Source: Pohlia nutans
Taxonomy: Eukaryota; Streptophyta; Bryopsida; Bryales; Mniaceae
Length of the DNA: 64,000 nucleotides
Direction: 5' to 3'
Assembly (NCBI GenBank): GCA_022496805.1
Contig: CM040107.1
Coordinates: forward strand, 11,304,501-11,368,500
Shown: one piece after another, positions 11,030 to 23,812 of the stretch
Numbering within the stretch: the stretch's first letter is position 1
Layout of the letters: the number at the start of each line of letters is the position of its first letter
Notes under the pieces: model-generated
Told to the model about the DNA's origin: nothing
The model's database searches: none
Seen by the model: the letters and a program-made list of their open reading frames with translations, nothing else
Made by a program: the position numbers and the translations under genes

Positions 11030-13153
11030 AGTACAACCTAAGGATGTGAGTACAATCGAAGAAGAGGAGCAAAACGTCGAGGTGAATGTTGCCAACCTTA
11101 TTACACCTTTTTCTGTGGAGGGTTTTTGTTCAAGTGTCGAGGAGGCCCCATCAGACCCGGAGCCCTAACTATTCATGCCTTGGCGCTGTCCACGCCCAGA
11201 CGCTGTCCACGCCCTGGCCCTTTCCACGCGCTGCTCGTTTTCGTCGTGGTCCTCCTCACTAGGTCGCCTAAAGCCTTGCTATGGTTGCGACAACCACACA
11301 GCCTTGCTTTGCAACGAATTGACTGTTGTCGACATGGTCTTCCTGACACTGGTCATCGCCCTGGTCGTGCTTCTCAGAAGCCGTGAAGCCTGACCTCTGT
11401 TCGTCCTGGACTTTACCGTAGGCGAGAAAAATGGGGTAGGTTTTAGAATTTCTAGACTGGCCCTAGTCGTTGCTGCCATTCCTGAACTCGCCTTGGACAA
11501 CAGAGATCCTGGCCAAACTCGCCGTCCAGTAGAACTAGCCGTAAGCACGTATTTAGGGTTTTCATTTTGCATGTTCAAGAGCATTACATAGAGCAATTCC
11601 TTGCTTCCAACCCTATCTTCTGATTGAGCGAATGCATGTACTAACGTATGACTCGTGTTTGCCTTGAATGTACCAGATAGAGGTTTCATCAGACACTGAG
11701 GTCCTTGTGGTTGAAGCAAACAAGGAGGGTAGAATAGAGGAGGTACAAAGTGAGCATGTCAAGAATGAGAGGACGTTGGATTCTAGGTTGGTGGCCAACG
11801 ACGTCGTGGAAGCAGACCACAATGATCAACAAGTTACAATTCTCAATATCGTGCAACGGATTTCATGTTCAAGAAATATTGAAATGTTTAGTGTCCCGGC
11901 CACCCACTGCCTGGTCATGATCCAGACCGTGATCATCTCCTGGTCCTAATCCAGACCTTGCTCATCTCCCTCGTGTTCGTCCCGTCAATGGCACTCGTGA
12001 CATGAACAAGGGTGCCTCTAGCACATGGCCGATACTGGCCACCCTCTCGAAGGCCCTCTCGCAAGTGTTCATCTCCCTCGTGTTCATCCTGCTCCTTGCA
12101 CTCGTGATGTAATTAGGAATGCCTGGGAAAAGCTTGTACGTGAGCGGAGAGCAAAAAATGGAGAGCGAAGAGTAGAAATTTGAGCCGAGAGCAGAAAAAT
12201 AGGGACCTCTATGACCACGGAATTAAGTAATCTAGACTAAAAATAGAAATAAAATTCCAAATTTAGGCGTAAACTTAGTCTAAATTTAGAAGAGAAATCC
12301 TATAACCGTGCGGTCACATATTCTCATTACCGTGTAGTCACACAACTTATGACCGAGTGACATTGTTATCTATCACCGTGTTTGTATTGGACCTAGAAAC
12401 CGTGCATCCCCATGTTACCACGGGTTATATTTTCCGTGTAACATGGTGATTACTAGGCAATAAATAGCAATTGGGCCAAACCATTATTACATGCAAATCG
12501 CAGTCATTGTGATGTCCGCATTAATGAAATCGAGGTATGTTAAATATATACATCTCATAATGCAAATCCTTATGATGGCAAAAAATCTGAGACCAGCCCT
12601 TCTTCATCCCACATAGTAAATTTAGACGCAACCAACTCGATCTCACATTTGATAGCGATATCTTTCGAGTCCAGCATTCTCATAGTCCGTGTCTTCAATC
12701 TCTGCTAAGGGGGTTTTCTAGGAACCGACCTTAAACGAATGAAGCTACTCCGCCCAAGACTATTCCATTCAAGACTAGTTTCTAGAGATTGAGAGGAGTA
12801 GTAAGAGGTTTCTACTAAGAAGAACGGACTGTCAGCTAAGGAAAAGCACCAATATGCTAGTAAGTCGGCTCCTGCATACCCACAGACTACTGCAACTAAC
12901 CAAGATACAACCACAAGGAATGATTCAAGAGCAGGAAACAGCAGTAGTCTAACATACTAGTGCGCACAAGAAGAGTTTAAGACAAGAACGAAGTACAACT
13001 AAGGCTGCCAAGAAGATGTACAAATCGTATAGCAACAACTCTCTCAAGGAGAGTGAAGATACATATAGGAGACTGGTCTGATAGTGTGTTAGACTGGTCG
13101 ACCGGAAAAGTCGGGTCGACTACTCTGTACCAGCCTGTACTGCCACGTATCGC

Positions 13154-16100
13154 CTGCCGGGTCTATTCCTGCCGGGTATGGACTAGCCTACTCTTAGCCT
13201 AAGGGAATATCAACTAATATTCGGTTAACATTGCCCTCCCTCTGAGCTAAGTACACTCCTGTGGACTTTAGACTACCCCGGTAGGCGACTAGGGAAAAAT
13301 GGTCACGAGGAATGAGAAAATTACCCGCGGTCGAGTAATCGACCCAGCTAAGGTCGACTCGTCACTCGTGGACGTCGCTAGAGTCCTGGGTCATGCCTGG
13401 TGAGCGTATATCTGGAGGCATTCCTGAGAAGTCGATCCCCAGAGAGTGTGGTGAAGAGATTACTGGTAAGTCGACTAGGGTATTGTCGACAATGGTGTAG
13501 GTGCTATCCTCATCTGGTCGGGTGCTAGGGGCTGCTGATCCTGCTGCTGCTGTGGAGAAGGAGGGTGTGGAGCTGCTGGCTGCTGTTGCACCGTGTCTTA
13601 AGGGTTGACTGGCGGTGGCTGCTAGTCTTGTTGCTGCTGATCGCGATCCTCGTCTTCATTGGTCGACTCGCAATCGTCTTCGTCGTCGTCCTCACTTAAC
13701 TTGACGTCGGTAGTCAAGACCTCGTCGTCGTCATTTGACTGGTTCTCCCAGAGTGAATGGTCGGGTTCGAGGTGGCTCGTATCCTTCTCTTTGTCTTCGT
13801 CGACTGCTGGAATCTCCAAGTCCGGGTGGTCGAGCTGAATTTGGTCGAGTTGCCTGCGGTACATGTTGAGTTGGTGGCGGTCGGTGCTGAGGGTGTGCTT
13901 GAGAACCTTGATACGGTTTCTTGCCTTGAGTCCGAGTCGGTACTTGCGCGCTCGAAGTTTGTGGAATTGCAGCTCCCGACTTGCGAATTGGCGGGACTTC
14001 TCCTCGTTGTCATGGAACAGTAGGTCGAGTCGGTTGTTGGAGTCGACTATGTCCCTCCGAGCTTGCTGAAGACTGAGCTGGGTTGCTGCTACCTCGGCTC
14101 GTGCTGCTCCGAGTTTGTTTCGTGCTACCACAAGCTCGCTCTAGTGTTTCTTATCCTACTGTCGACTGGTGTGGAGGTCGACTTCAAGCAGGGCCAGTCT
14201 GTTGTCAGTTTGGCTCTTCTCCTCCGTGACGGTGGTGAGAGTAGTACGCATTCTTGCCAGTTCGGTAGTGAGGTTGTTGACCTGTTGCTTGTAGGTTGTG
14301 GAGTCCTTGGTCAATCGACTACTCTCTAATCGATGGCGGTCGAGCTCAGCTTGAAGGGTGGTCTTTGCTTGAACCGCCTCAAACAAGAGGAGGTTCACTC
14401 GGGAGCCAACATCCTCGAGTCAACTAACTGCTCCTTGGACGTCATCCTGGCGTAGGCGCCAGTGCATCGCTAATGTGGTGGCGCGTGATGTTGGTGAGTC
14501 GGGTGCGGGTCGATTGACCCCGGGTGATGGCGGAGGTCGAGTCGTGGGGGAGACGGGCGGTGGCTGGCGAAATTCGCCGGTTGGTGCCACTCCATATGCC
14601 GCTTCGAGGTTGAGTAGCGCGAAGTCGGATAGAGACGGCGGAGGTGTGTCAGGGATGGGAGTCTCACTTGGCATTGGTGGTGGAGTTGATTGGGCCTCGC
14701 TGTCGAATGAAGTCAGGTCGACCTGTCGAGGTATAAACTGACTCAACGGTGTGAGTCTGCCTCGCTTGGCACGCTTCTCTTGTCGCTCCTGGTCCCGCTT
14801 GCGTGCATGTGCGGAGCGTGTCTCTCTTTGCTCTGCAGTTGGTTGACTCCCGGTAGTGGCTGTCGGTGCCACTAGGTCGGGTGTGGTTTGTCGACTAGGG
14901 GGCCGGGCAGTCGATGTTTGGCCTAGGTCGACTGGTCGGGGGGGCCGAACATGGTCCTTCGATGTGCGGTCGGCTCCAAGCCCGCCTTGGAAAACGATGT
15001 AGTCGGGTCCTCGGGAGCTGTTTTCCGAGTTCTCCGACTGTCGACGTCGGTCTTTGGTGTTCTGCTGGGCGACTGTTTGGTGTATATACTCTTTGTCAGT
15101 GCTAGGAAAATAAGACTCAAGGAGGAAGTCCAATACCTTGGCTGAAGGGCAGATCGTGGTCTTCGTGGTCTGCATCGTCTTGATGTCGATGGCGATCGAG
15201 TTGAACATCCATGTCGCCCACTCCCATTGCATGGCGCGGTCGATCAGGGCCTCGACTGTGCACACTACGTCAAGCATTTCCTTGCTGATGTAGGTCGTCT
15301 TGCGTTTGAACCCGAGGCCTTGAATGAGTGTCGTCAGTCGCTTGTGGTGTTCGCGTTTGCAGTGGCAGATGCTGTAGCCCTTAGCAGTCTTGCCGGCAGC
15401 AGAATACTCTTCGAACCGACCCGGTGGGTACTCCGCAGGGTCGATTGGCTATATAGGAATGCCAAATGGCAGTTTTAGGACCTCGTAAATCACAGTCGGG
15501 TCGACTGTGACTGTATGTGTGCGGACGCGGGCGGTGATCGATTTGTTAGGGAGGTCGACTATCGCGACGTTGAAGAACTCCTCGATCAGCTCCATGCGTG
15601 GCGCGCGTTGAGGGTTGTCCCAGTCGAGTGCTTCAAAGTGTGAAACGCCTTGATGAAATCGGCCTCGGTCGTGTGTTTAGCGGCGTACTCGCGCCATTCC
15701 CGAATCGGCTAAATCGACTGAAAGGCGAGGGTTGTGTAGAGTCCCTCCCTAGTGCGGATCGGAGTTTCGTAAGTCGGTGGTGCGGAGGACCAGAGGCGTC
15801 GGGGGCCGCGATCAGTCGACTTGCCTTTTGTCATCAATCGGTCGGCTGTAAATCTGCGCACAAAGAGACAAGAGAAAGGCCGGCGTAGTCCAGAAGTCGG
15901 CTCGCACACAGTCGGCTGTAGTGGCGATGGGCGCGGTCGTTTCCTACTCTGTCTACTCTCGATGATCTCTCGCACAGTTGGGCTACGGGGTCACTTGACT
16001 ACTCTTCGCCGTTCTACTCGTGATTGTCTAAATCGCTTGCTAAGAATGCATAAGGCAAGGGCTGCGGAGTGGCGGTCCGCCGGAGGAGAAGGGAAGGAGG

Positions 16101-17374
16101 GAGGAGAGTAAGCAAGGGGAGATAGGAGGCGCGCGACCCGTGGGTCGGCTGGAGAGGAAGCTAATGACAATGGCGTGGAAGCAAGAGGAGGAAGAAGGGG
16201 TGCGGCCATAGTCCTAAATACTTGCCCTATTGGCCTTGCATTCAAAATTGAGAGGATAGGTGAGGGCGGTGGCTATAAATATGGCGGCTCTTCTAGGGTT
16301 TGACGGGTCGGGTTGATCGGTCGGGTTGACCAGTCGGGTCGACCAACGGTAACTAGGTCGGGTCGGGTCCGTTGGTGTTGGTTGGGCTCATCTTCGTTCT
16401 GTTCTAGTGTGGACCTAATCTCTGATTTGCTTGTGAGGGAGCTAGTCAATTCGGTGGGAGGTTGATTGCCTAGGACTCGGTAGGGTATGAGTTTGTTGAC
16501 GTTGACCACTACCGGGTCGGGGTCAAAGTGCTGAATGCTGACTAGGAGGACAGTGTTGTTGGGAAGGGTATACTAGACACGATACGGGCCGAACCATTTG
16601 CTGTGAAGTTTACCGACATGGACATTTGTCCCTTTCGGGTGCCAGAGGACGTAGCCACTCACGTTGTATAGAGTCGACTGGCCTTGGGTCTGGGCCCACT
16701 GTGCTCGATTCCACTGTTGTGCGCCGTGGTGGGTGCCTGCTGCCAGTGAAGTCTCGTCTAACTTCTCGAGTTCGGCGACTCGGGCTGCTAGTACTCGCCT
16801 TGGAGTGAAGTCGGTAATCGATGTCGACCGTTGGGTCGGGATGATGTATTCGGTTGGCATCAACGGCGTCAGACCATACACCAATTGGAAAGGTGTGTGG
16901 CCCGTGCCAACTTTGTATGCCGTTTGGTAAGCAAATAGGACCGTGTGGAGCTGTAAGTCCCAGTCGGTTCGATTCTCGTTGACTAGCTTCTGGAGCATGC
17001 GGACTATGACCTTGTTGGTCGACTCGGCTTGGCCATTGCCTTGCGGATAGTATGTTGTTGAAGTCGTGTGTCGGAGTAAAAAATGCTCGGTGAGAGTGTG
17101 TACCGTGCTGTTGATAGAATGGGTACCTTGGTCGCTGACGAGGTGGAGTGGACATCCAAATCCGGTAAGGATTGCCTCGTACAGGAACTGTGTGGTCTCC
17201 CTGGCTGTGTTTCCTCGGAGAGCTCTAGCCTCGACCCATTTGGTGGCATAGTCGGTAGCCACCAAAATGTATCGACAGGCTGTATGTCGGGTCTTCTTGA
17301 CGGGGCCTATGAAGTCGAGTCGCCATTTCAGAAACGGTTCTGAGGGGGACGGCGTAGTGGGCGCGCGGGGAGCG
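13154..17374 (-). mobile_element. Truncated Ty3/Gypsy-type retroelement, copy 2
   Basis: The same fragment as 2200-6420, carried by the tandem duplication and keeping the same truncation point and the same stops. It therefore moved with the block and did not transpose on its own. The differences I saw from copy 1 inside it are single bases, such as A to G at 15845. Confidence 0.7.
13622..15594 (-). pseudogene. Extra ORF downstream of Gypsy integrase, copy 2
   Basis: Second copy of the 2668-4640 ORF, with the same stops at +10,954. The coiled-coil section lies at about 13850-14398 and the Pro/Ser-rich section at about 14420-14800. Nothing distinguishes it functionally from copy 1. Confidence 0.5.
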
Positions 17375-17460
17375 GGGAGCGGTGAGCAGCGAGCGGAGAT
17401 ATATGGGATGACGAGCAAGAATTTCAGGTCAACCGTGGTCAACGTTACTATAATTAGCAA
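16273..17460 (-). pseudogene. Gypsy integrase fragment, copy 2
   Basis: Identical protein to the 5319-6506 copy, including the in-frame TAG at 16573-16575 and the same artificial N-terminus from the truncation. DDE residues are retained. Missing RT and RNase H make it a dead fragment. Confidence 0.85.
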
Positions 17461-17886
17461 ATATTCGAATATTCGGTTATATTTAGTAAGTTTTTGGACC
17501 TATGACTGTGGAACATTTGGTACCTATTACCGTGGTTTAGGGTTAGTGGTTTAGGAATAAAGGCACATTAAAGGCACACTCTGTCTCTATAACCGTGGTA
17601 ATTAGGGTTTAATTTGGGTTTAGGGTAGAAAGAGATTGTTATTTCAGCATCTTAATAGGGGCCAATCCACTCGTTTGGGCATAATTATTTGGAATGCATA
17701 GCAAGTTTAGCGTTAAGATCAGTTTGGGTACAAGATAGAAAAATTACCAGAGTTTAGGGTTTAGGGTTTCGTAAATAGTACAACACGATTTTCAAATCTG
17801 CAGTAGTGGCCCTTTTAGTCTCACTACAATTTCATTGATTTGGAGAGTGAACATGTCAACAATGGAACCAACGACATTTTAGTATC

Positions 17887-20800
17887 CTATGATGTTGGAT
17901 GAGTCAACAATCCGCTCTCAAGAACTAGCTTAACTTCGTTGAAGCTAACAGTGGGTGCATGTATGAAGGCATCTACATCAGCATCAAACCCACAAATGAC
18001 CGTGAAGACAAAATAGAGATGTTTGCAGTGAGCCCATTGGTTGCGTCCTCTTTTTGCCTTGGTCACCATCTCCTTGAAATAAGGGCAGGAGCAGTCTGGA
18101 AACTGGGAAATTGTGAGAAGGTATTGTTGATTTGTCGGAGGCGTGCCAGAATCCAACGTGACGATGCAACCCAGGGCAGGGACTGGAACCATGTCCACCT
18201 TCCTTATGCAACCCTTGAATGCTGCAGCGCTAGCACAGTTGTTGGCTTGCTTGATGGATGGGCTCTTCTTGTTGCGGCGGACATTCTTGCCATGACGTCG
18301 CTTGGGAACTTTAGCAGGGAAAGCTGGAGTTACATATGTGGACAGTCGACGGGGAGAGGGTGGTCTTGGGAGAGCCTTCGCGGCGATATGACCTCGCGCT
18401 GTGGAAGTCGAAAGCTGGCGTTTTCTAGGGCAAGTATCTCCTTGCGTGTTAGGTTAGTACCGTTCTTGACGGGCCAGATGTCGGGGCCCTCAGGGCGGGA
18501 CATAACCCACTTTCTGCGGGTTCCTTTGACACACCTCTCGATGTCGTCGTTGCAGAAGAAGAATTGCATGCGCTCCTTGCGATTCTTCTTGTAGTTGTCC
18601 ATCATGCCCGTGTACGTAGGAGCAACGGTAGATTTCCCTTCTTGTATGATTCGAGCGATGCACTTCTTCTTAGTCACAGCCTGCTGCGCGAAACAAGCCT
18701 TCGCACATGGGGCTTTCTGCCTAGCTATGTGCCACTGACTCTCGTCGCAAGCCGATTCTTGCACGGAAGTAACGTGGTGTACAGTTGCTGCTGGGGTTGC
18801 ATCCTGAACCTGCACTGGTACATCAGACTTCTCTAGTTCTTGGGGAGAGACTGACAGCTCTACAGGAGAAGCATTTAGGTTTAGGGCGTTGTTCCTTGCA
18901 CCCCTGGTCTGGACTCGAGGACGAGAGATGCTGATCTTGTCAGGTCTGTGAGAGTCATACTCCGAACCGATGGGAACGTCTGCTTTCCACTTCAACGACA
19001 GGAAGACTTCTTCTCCTTCGAGTTGAGGCATTCGAGTGCAAAACTCCTCCGCTCCAGGCATCTTTGCTAATGCATCGTGTAGGGATTTTGAGTTCCCCGT
19101 GCGCTCAGCAGACTTCTGTGCAATCCGGAGTTTCAGTTCTTCTTTGGTAGGGCCAGTTCCACCTCTATCCCCCTTGAGGTATTGGTAGTACGCGCCGCTC
19201 TGCATGAAGGATCGGACAAAGTCATCCAGAGCAGCGACAAACAGGTCTGACCCTCGATCACCAGATTGTTGTTTCCATTTGTTGTGGATACTTTCGGCTA
19301 AGTTGCAAGAGGGCATTTCCGCCAACTCGTCCTCGGTGAGGTCCTGGAATATAGAAAGCATTGCACATTTAGAGTTTGTAGTTGTAGAGAGGAGAACAAG
19401 CAACGGCATGGACTTAGGGTTTGCAATATAGGGTTTAGAAGCTTACAAGTTGCATGAAGCCTCCCCACTGGCACTATCGAAAATGCCAGAAGGCTAGCCA
19501 TAGGTCGAGACGCCTCAATCCATCTTCAGTAGTAGCTCCGGAGGAGTGCCACCAAGCTCGGATACTAAGATAGCGGGAATCTGCCTCCGCTTGCGTCGAG
19601 GCGTTCTTGTATTGCTTGCAGAGCATGCGATGTTGGTCTTGGAGGTCAGCTCTGATGTTAGCCTTAGTGTGCTTCTCCAAAGACTGCACCCAATGAAAGA
19701 GACATGTTTGCTCTTTATTAGGTATTGGCGTTGAAGCATCTCCACTCCCGTACACAATGCGTACAGCATTCCAGTTTGCTTGCGCGCTGTCTGCCATGAA
19801 GCCCTTGAAGTTTGGATCTTCAAGTCCGTGGCGAGCGACGACAGCATTGAGATTCTTCCAAACGACCATTTGAGCTGCGACGTCTTCCGACTGCATATCG
19901 CACAACGCAATGGTCATAACACGGCAATAAGTGGGGTTGTAAACATGGCAGCCCATGGTTGTCCACTGTTTCACCCTCTTCACATGATCGAACATGAGCC
20001 ATGCGTTCTTCAGGTGTCCACCAGGCTGCATTCGCTTCACAAGGTCAACTCCGCTACCGGGACCAATCTCTGACATTTTGAAGACGAAGACCTTGTCCGA
20101 CTCCGATCCTTGACCAGGGAACTTGTTCTCCTGGACAAATGGCCAGTTGCTGGAGCCGCAAAGCTTGGTGATGCTATCCATGATACCAAACCTTCGGAAG
20201 TACTTGAAGCCCGTCACCTTGTTGCGAATGTTGGGGGAGGTCAACTCCTTGCATCTGTCAAAGAGCGGCAAGAGGTCATCGAGTTCAAGAGTATTTGATT
20301 TCGCACCTTCGCCTGCCACAAGCATATCCCCTACCATCTCTTTTGTGGCCTCTAGGACAATCGCAGACTTGGTTGCAGAAGGAGTTCGGTGCACGTGCTC
20401 CTCCACCAAACTCTCGCCTTTGGCAATATCGTCTCGGTAAGCCTCGACCTTGACAGGGTGGTCGTGAGTTCCAAAATGAACACAAGCTCGAGTCATGCTG
20501 TTTTTACCTAGGACGTAATATATTTTTGCATCGCAGGTTGCAAGACAGGAGGGAGGAACTTTACAGCATTTGCAAACAAGGGTGGAGCCCTTGGGAGGAT
20601 TAGTTCCCACGTCAAAAACAAATGAGGATACACCATCCCATTCAGTTTGGTTAACAGCACTCGTGTGGTGAACGCGGGTTAGAAAATCGCAGTCGACATT
20701 TTCACATCGTAAATAACCACAACAATAGGAGGTGCAGAATATCATCCCAAAATCATTGACAATGTTGGACGTGTGAGTACGAGTCCACACATGCCCATCA

Positions 20801-21519
20801 TAGTGTTTGTCCATGCCACGGAGTTGCTTCGCTCTGTTAGATCCTGAAGAGGATCCCAAGGGAGGGAACTCAAAGATGACATCGCCATTGTACTGGGGTG
20901 GCAAGAACTCGACTCGTTTGACAAAGGTAGAGTTGTAGTCAAATTTTTTGAATATAGTCCTAGAACCCTTCCTAGCACATAGCAATTTCAGGCACTCTAC
21001 GACACTTTGTTTTGGTGACAGAGAAGACGGTGTAGGCTGCTTACTAGTGGATGGAAAACTGCCTGCAGAAGTTTGTGGATTAGGCTGAGAAGGAGGAAGG
21101 TGGGGATCGTGTTCTACATTCTCTGGGACGTCATCATCACTAAGTTCATAGATCGTCTCTAAACCTGGCTCAATTTTCACTCGGCCTGGCATGGTGGTTT
21201 GCACAGTGCAAGTGGATGACTCCCTTGGAGTCAAGAGTTCGGAAGATGCACTCATAAGGCAATCGGATAGACCGTAAGCTCTATACCTACTTGCCTTAAG
21301 TAACCACACTCTTCCATCTACAGTAGTGGTTGGGAGCTGCCTAACGGTGTGCGTAAGCAAATTAGATTCAGCATCGAATACCTCTTTGTCAACGTGCACC
21401 GTTGCTGCGAGAAATTGAAACGTTAGACTAAGACTGAATGCAGAAACAACTGCTACTCCATCGTCTTCTAGCGGGAAGGAAGTAGGGACGCCTGCTCCTT
21501 CGACACGAACGACCGCCAT
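17887..21519 (-). CDS. MULE (Mutator-like) DDE transposase with SWIM finger, nearly intact
   Basis: About 1,170 codons on the minus strand. It starts at ATG 21519 (MAVVRVEGAG), the best start because the paralogue has ATA at this site. Residues 240-360 hold a Cys-rich region (pattern CCG, CENVDC, CKCCKVPP, CATC) that may bind zinc. The catalytic Asp are in LMFDH (about residue 509) and FMADSAQ (about 576), with the typical C-x2-H (CLFHW) after the second. The Glu is in CNLAESIHNKW in exon 2. The C-terminus has a SWIM finger (CSCPYF...CKHLYF, 18020-18095). The 103-bp intron 19344-19446 has GTAAGC and CCAG ends and joins the exons in phase. Two breaks are visible: an in-frame TAG at 19474-19476, and a one-base frameshift near 18330, after which the reading continues with VRRNKKSPS. 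It would cut and paste its element; TIRs were not found. Confidence 0.85.
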
Positions 21520-22011
21520 GCTCTACTCTTGGGGAAGTGTAAATTCAAGACATTCAATGCAATCCGGAATGAGAGTGAGCATCTGGGAAATTAGCGCTTA
21601 AATCTACATGTGTGTTTCTGGATCTCTATACCCTAAACCTAGATGTCCGCTTCTGTAGATAGATATAATTGTAGGATGCAGCTGTTGCCTTCGGAAACCA
21701 CTGTGATTGGAAGTAGCCGTCCAAACTATGACAGATATCTAAAAACATTTGCACAAATGCTACACGAGGAGCACGATGGCAAGTTGATACTAAAGTCTGC
21801 AGTCAGGATTAGACTCTCTTAAAGAATGAATGATTCTTACCTCAATATTAGGTGCTCATATATTTGAATTCCCTGTGTTAGTCTAACGCACCCTAAACCA
21901 AGCTGACATGTTCTAATCATTCTGTCAATAGTAATTATTCAAAACAAAAGTCAGAAATGGCTAGTGCCGGTTCAAAGCTGTTAACTGCATGAACGATGGG
22001 AGTTATTCATT
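21520..22011. other. Intergenic stretch upstream of the MULE gene
   Basis: About 490 bp between the MULE start and the plus-strand acidic exons. It is A+T-rich and has no ORF or repeat that I can support. As the upstream side of a divergent pair it should contain promoters for both, but no clear TATA or initiator stands out. Confidence 0.3.
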
Positions 22012-23147
22012 ATGCATAGAGGAGCCCAGAAGAGAAGACGAAAGAGTAGTCTCAAGTTTAGTAGTAGAAAGCAATTGATGCGAAGCAAGATGAAGTTGAG
22101 GAGTGGAAGTACTCAGGAACCTGCAGAGGTGGACACGCAAAGAGGTTTGGATTATAGCAACATTGTGTCTGAGCGGGAGCTGGAGACAATTGTAGAGACA
22201 AACTTTGAGACGCCCAGACAACAGCCTCCACAACAAAGCGATCAACCACACATTTGTGAGGACGAGGAAAGTGATTCGGAGGAAGAGTCGCATGATGTCG
22301 AGGTAATATTGTGTTGTTTATGTAAGCAGTCGGAGCTATCATTTTGCGTCTTACAGTAAACTCCAATGACACTAAAGTTTTTTGCTATCTATGGACCATT
22401 TTTTTAAGAGAACAATGTTTACTATCGATTAGCGCCTCGACGACTACATTGTCCAAAAATCATAATATATATATATTTTTTGGCCCCTGGACTTTATCCA
22501 AGCCTTTACATTTCAGCCCCTAGCCTTGCCTGAGTCTTCAAATTCTAGAACACCGGCTTGCTTGCCATCGAAACCATGGCGCTGGTCCTCGTGAGGTGGG
22601 CCCTAGCCCTCTTAGGGTTTTTGAATCGCCCTCGTCTATTGCACTGTCCTATGGCAGCGCTCACTTGGGCTTGTCCATACGAGCTTTCCATCGTGGTTGC
22701 TCCTGGCCCTTGTCGGCTGCTACACATCTATATCCAGGCCCTCGTCTCCATCTTCTGGGTCTCGATCTTCTCGTGTTTTCCACAGCGTTTGTTTGTCTTT
22801 CTCCTGTCTAGACACGCTCACCTGGGTCTCAGTATCCTCACTGCCGTAGACACGCTCAGGGTTTGCTCTCTTCCCTCAACAGTAGAATTACACCTCTACA
22901 TTCAATGCTTTCGATTAATTACTTAGAAGAACACCGCACATTGATTAATAAACTAGTTAGTACTAGTGTCTCAGCATTTTGTATATTGTATTCAGCAGAT
23001 GGAGAGCGTACCAAAAGGTGATGATCAAGGGAATGAGGAAAATGCTGGTGAACAAATTCAGGAGGACTCAGTCACGGAAGAATTGGAGACGGGAGCCTCA
23101 GTGGAGAATGAGATCATGGCCATCGGTACTCAGCGTGTGCAACCAGG
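22012..23147 (+). other. Possible two-exon gene for a basic/acidic protein, divergent from MULE
   Basis: Exon 1 (22012 to about 22302) encodes a Lys/Arg-rich start (KRRRKSSLKF, a possible nuclear signal) followed by an acidic stretch (CEDEESDSEEE). It ends at a GT donor in GTAATATT. Exon 2 (22998 to about 23147) follows an AG and encodes about 49 mostly acidic residues before GTATGG. I recognise no domain. Comparable acidic exons lie upstream of the chimeric MULE gene, so a divergent accessory ORF of this MULE family is possible. Chance is not excluded. Confidence 0.3.
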
Positions 23148-23164
23148 TATGGATGCTTCGGCAA

Positions 23165-23812
23165 TCTGTGTGAATTCTCAAAGCAATCTAATCCATGTGG
23201 AAGCGCTGTCCTTACCCAGCCCGTATCGGACTCAATGTGGAGGTCAATTTTTGATTTTTTTGAACACTCAACTTTGTTTTTGTTGTGTGAATTCTCAAAG
23301 CAATCTAATCCATGTGGAAGCGCTGTCCTTACCCAGCCGGTACCGGCCTCATTATGGAGGTCAATTTTTGATTTTTTTGAACACTCAACTTTATTTTTTT
23401 TTGTGAATTCTCAAAGCAATCTAATCCATGTGGAAGCCTTGTCCTTACCCAGCCGATACCAGCCTCACTGTGGAGGTCAATTTTTGATTTTCTAAACACT
23501 CAACTTGGTTTTTGTTGTGTGAATTCTCAAAGCAATCTAATCCATATGGAAGCCTGTCCTTACCCAGCCGGTACCGGCCTCACTGTGGAGGTCAATTTTT
23601 GATTTTTTTGAACACTCAACTTGGTTTTTGTAGTGTGAATTCTCAAAGCAATCTAATCCATGTGGAAGGCCTGTCCTTACGCAGCCGGTACCGGCCTCAG
23701 TGTGGAGGTCAATTTTTGATTTTTTTGAACACTCAACTTCGTATTTGTTGTGTGAATTCTCAAAGCAATCTAATCCATGTGGAAGCCCTGTCCTTACCCA
23801 ACCGGTACATCC
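23165..23812. repeat. Tandem array, six copies of a 116-117 bp unit
   Basis: The anchor GAATTCTC occurs at 23172, 23289, 23405, 23521, 23637 and 23754, giving spacings of 117, 116, 116, 116 and 117. Units differ by a few bases each. Each carries a CAATCTAATCCATGTGGAAG segment and a T-rich end. The last unit is partial and abuts element T at about 23812. The mixed 116/117 spacing breaks reading frame, so coding use is unlikely. Confidence 0.95.

Larger units (their letters stand above)
10955..19322. repeat. Tandem duplication, copy 2
   Basis: Second copy of the block at 1-8368. It runs directly on from the diverged MULE segment 8369-10954 and ends at 19322, where it continues as an uninterrupted MULE gene instead of switching to a paralogue. 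Features listed for copy 1 recur here at +10,954. The only visible effect of the few base differences is the loss of one arm of the inverted repeat at 2137-2172 (here 13091-13126). Confidence 0.95.

Noticed and set aside
23165..23812. Regularly spaced direct repeats resembling a CRISPR array
   Set aside because: Units are contiguous 117-bp tandem copies with no unique spacers; there are no cas genes and the genome is eukaryotic.
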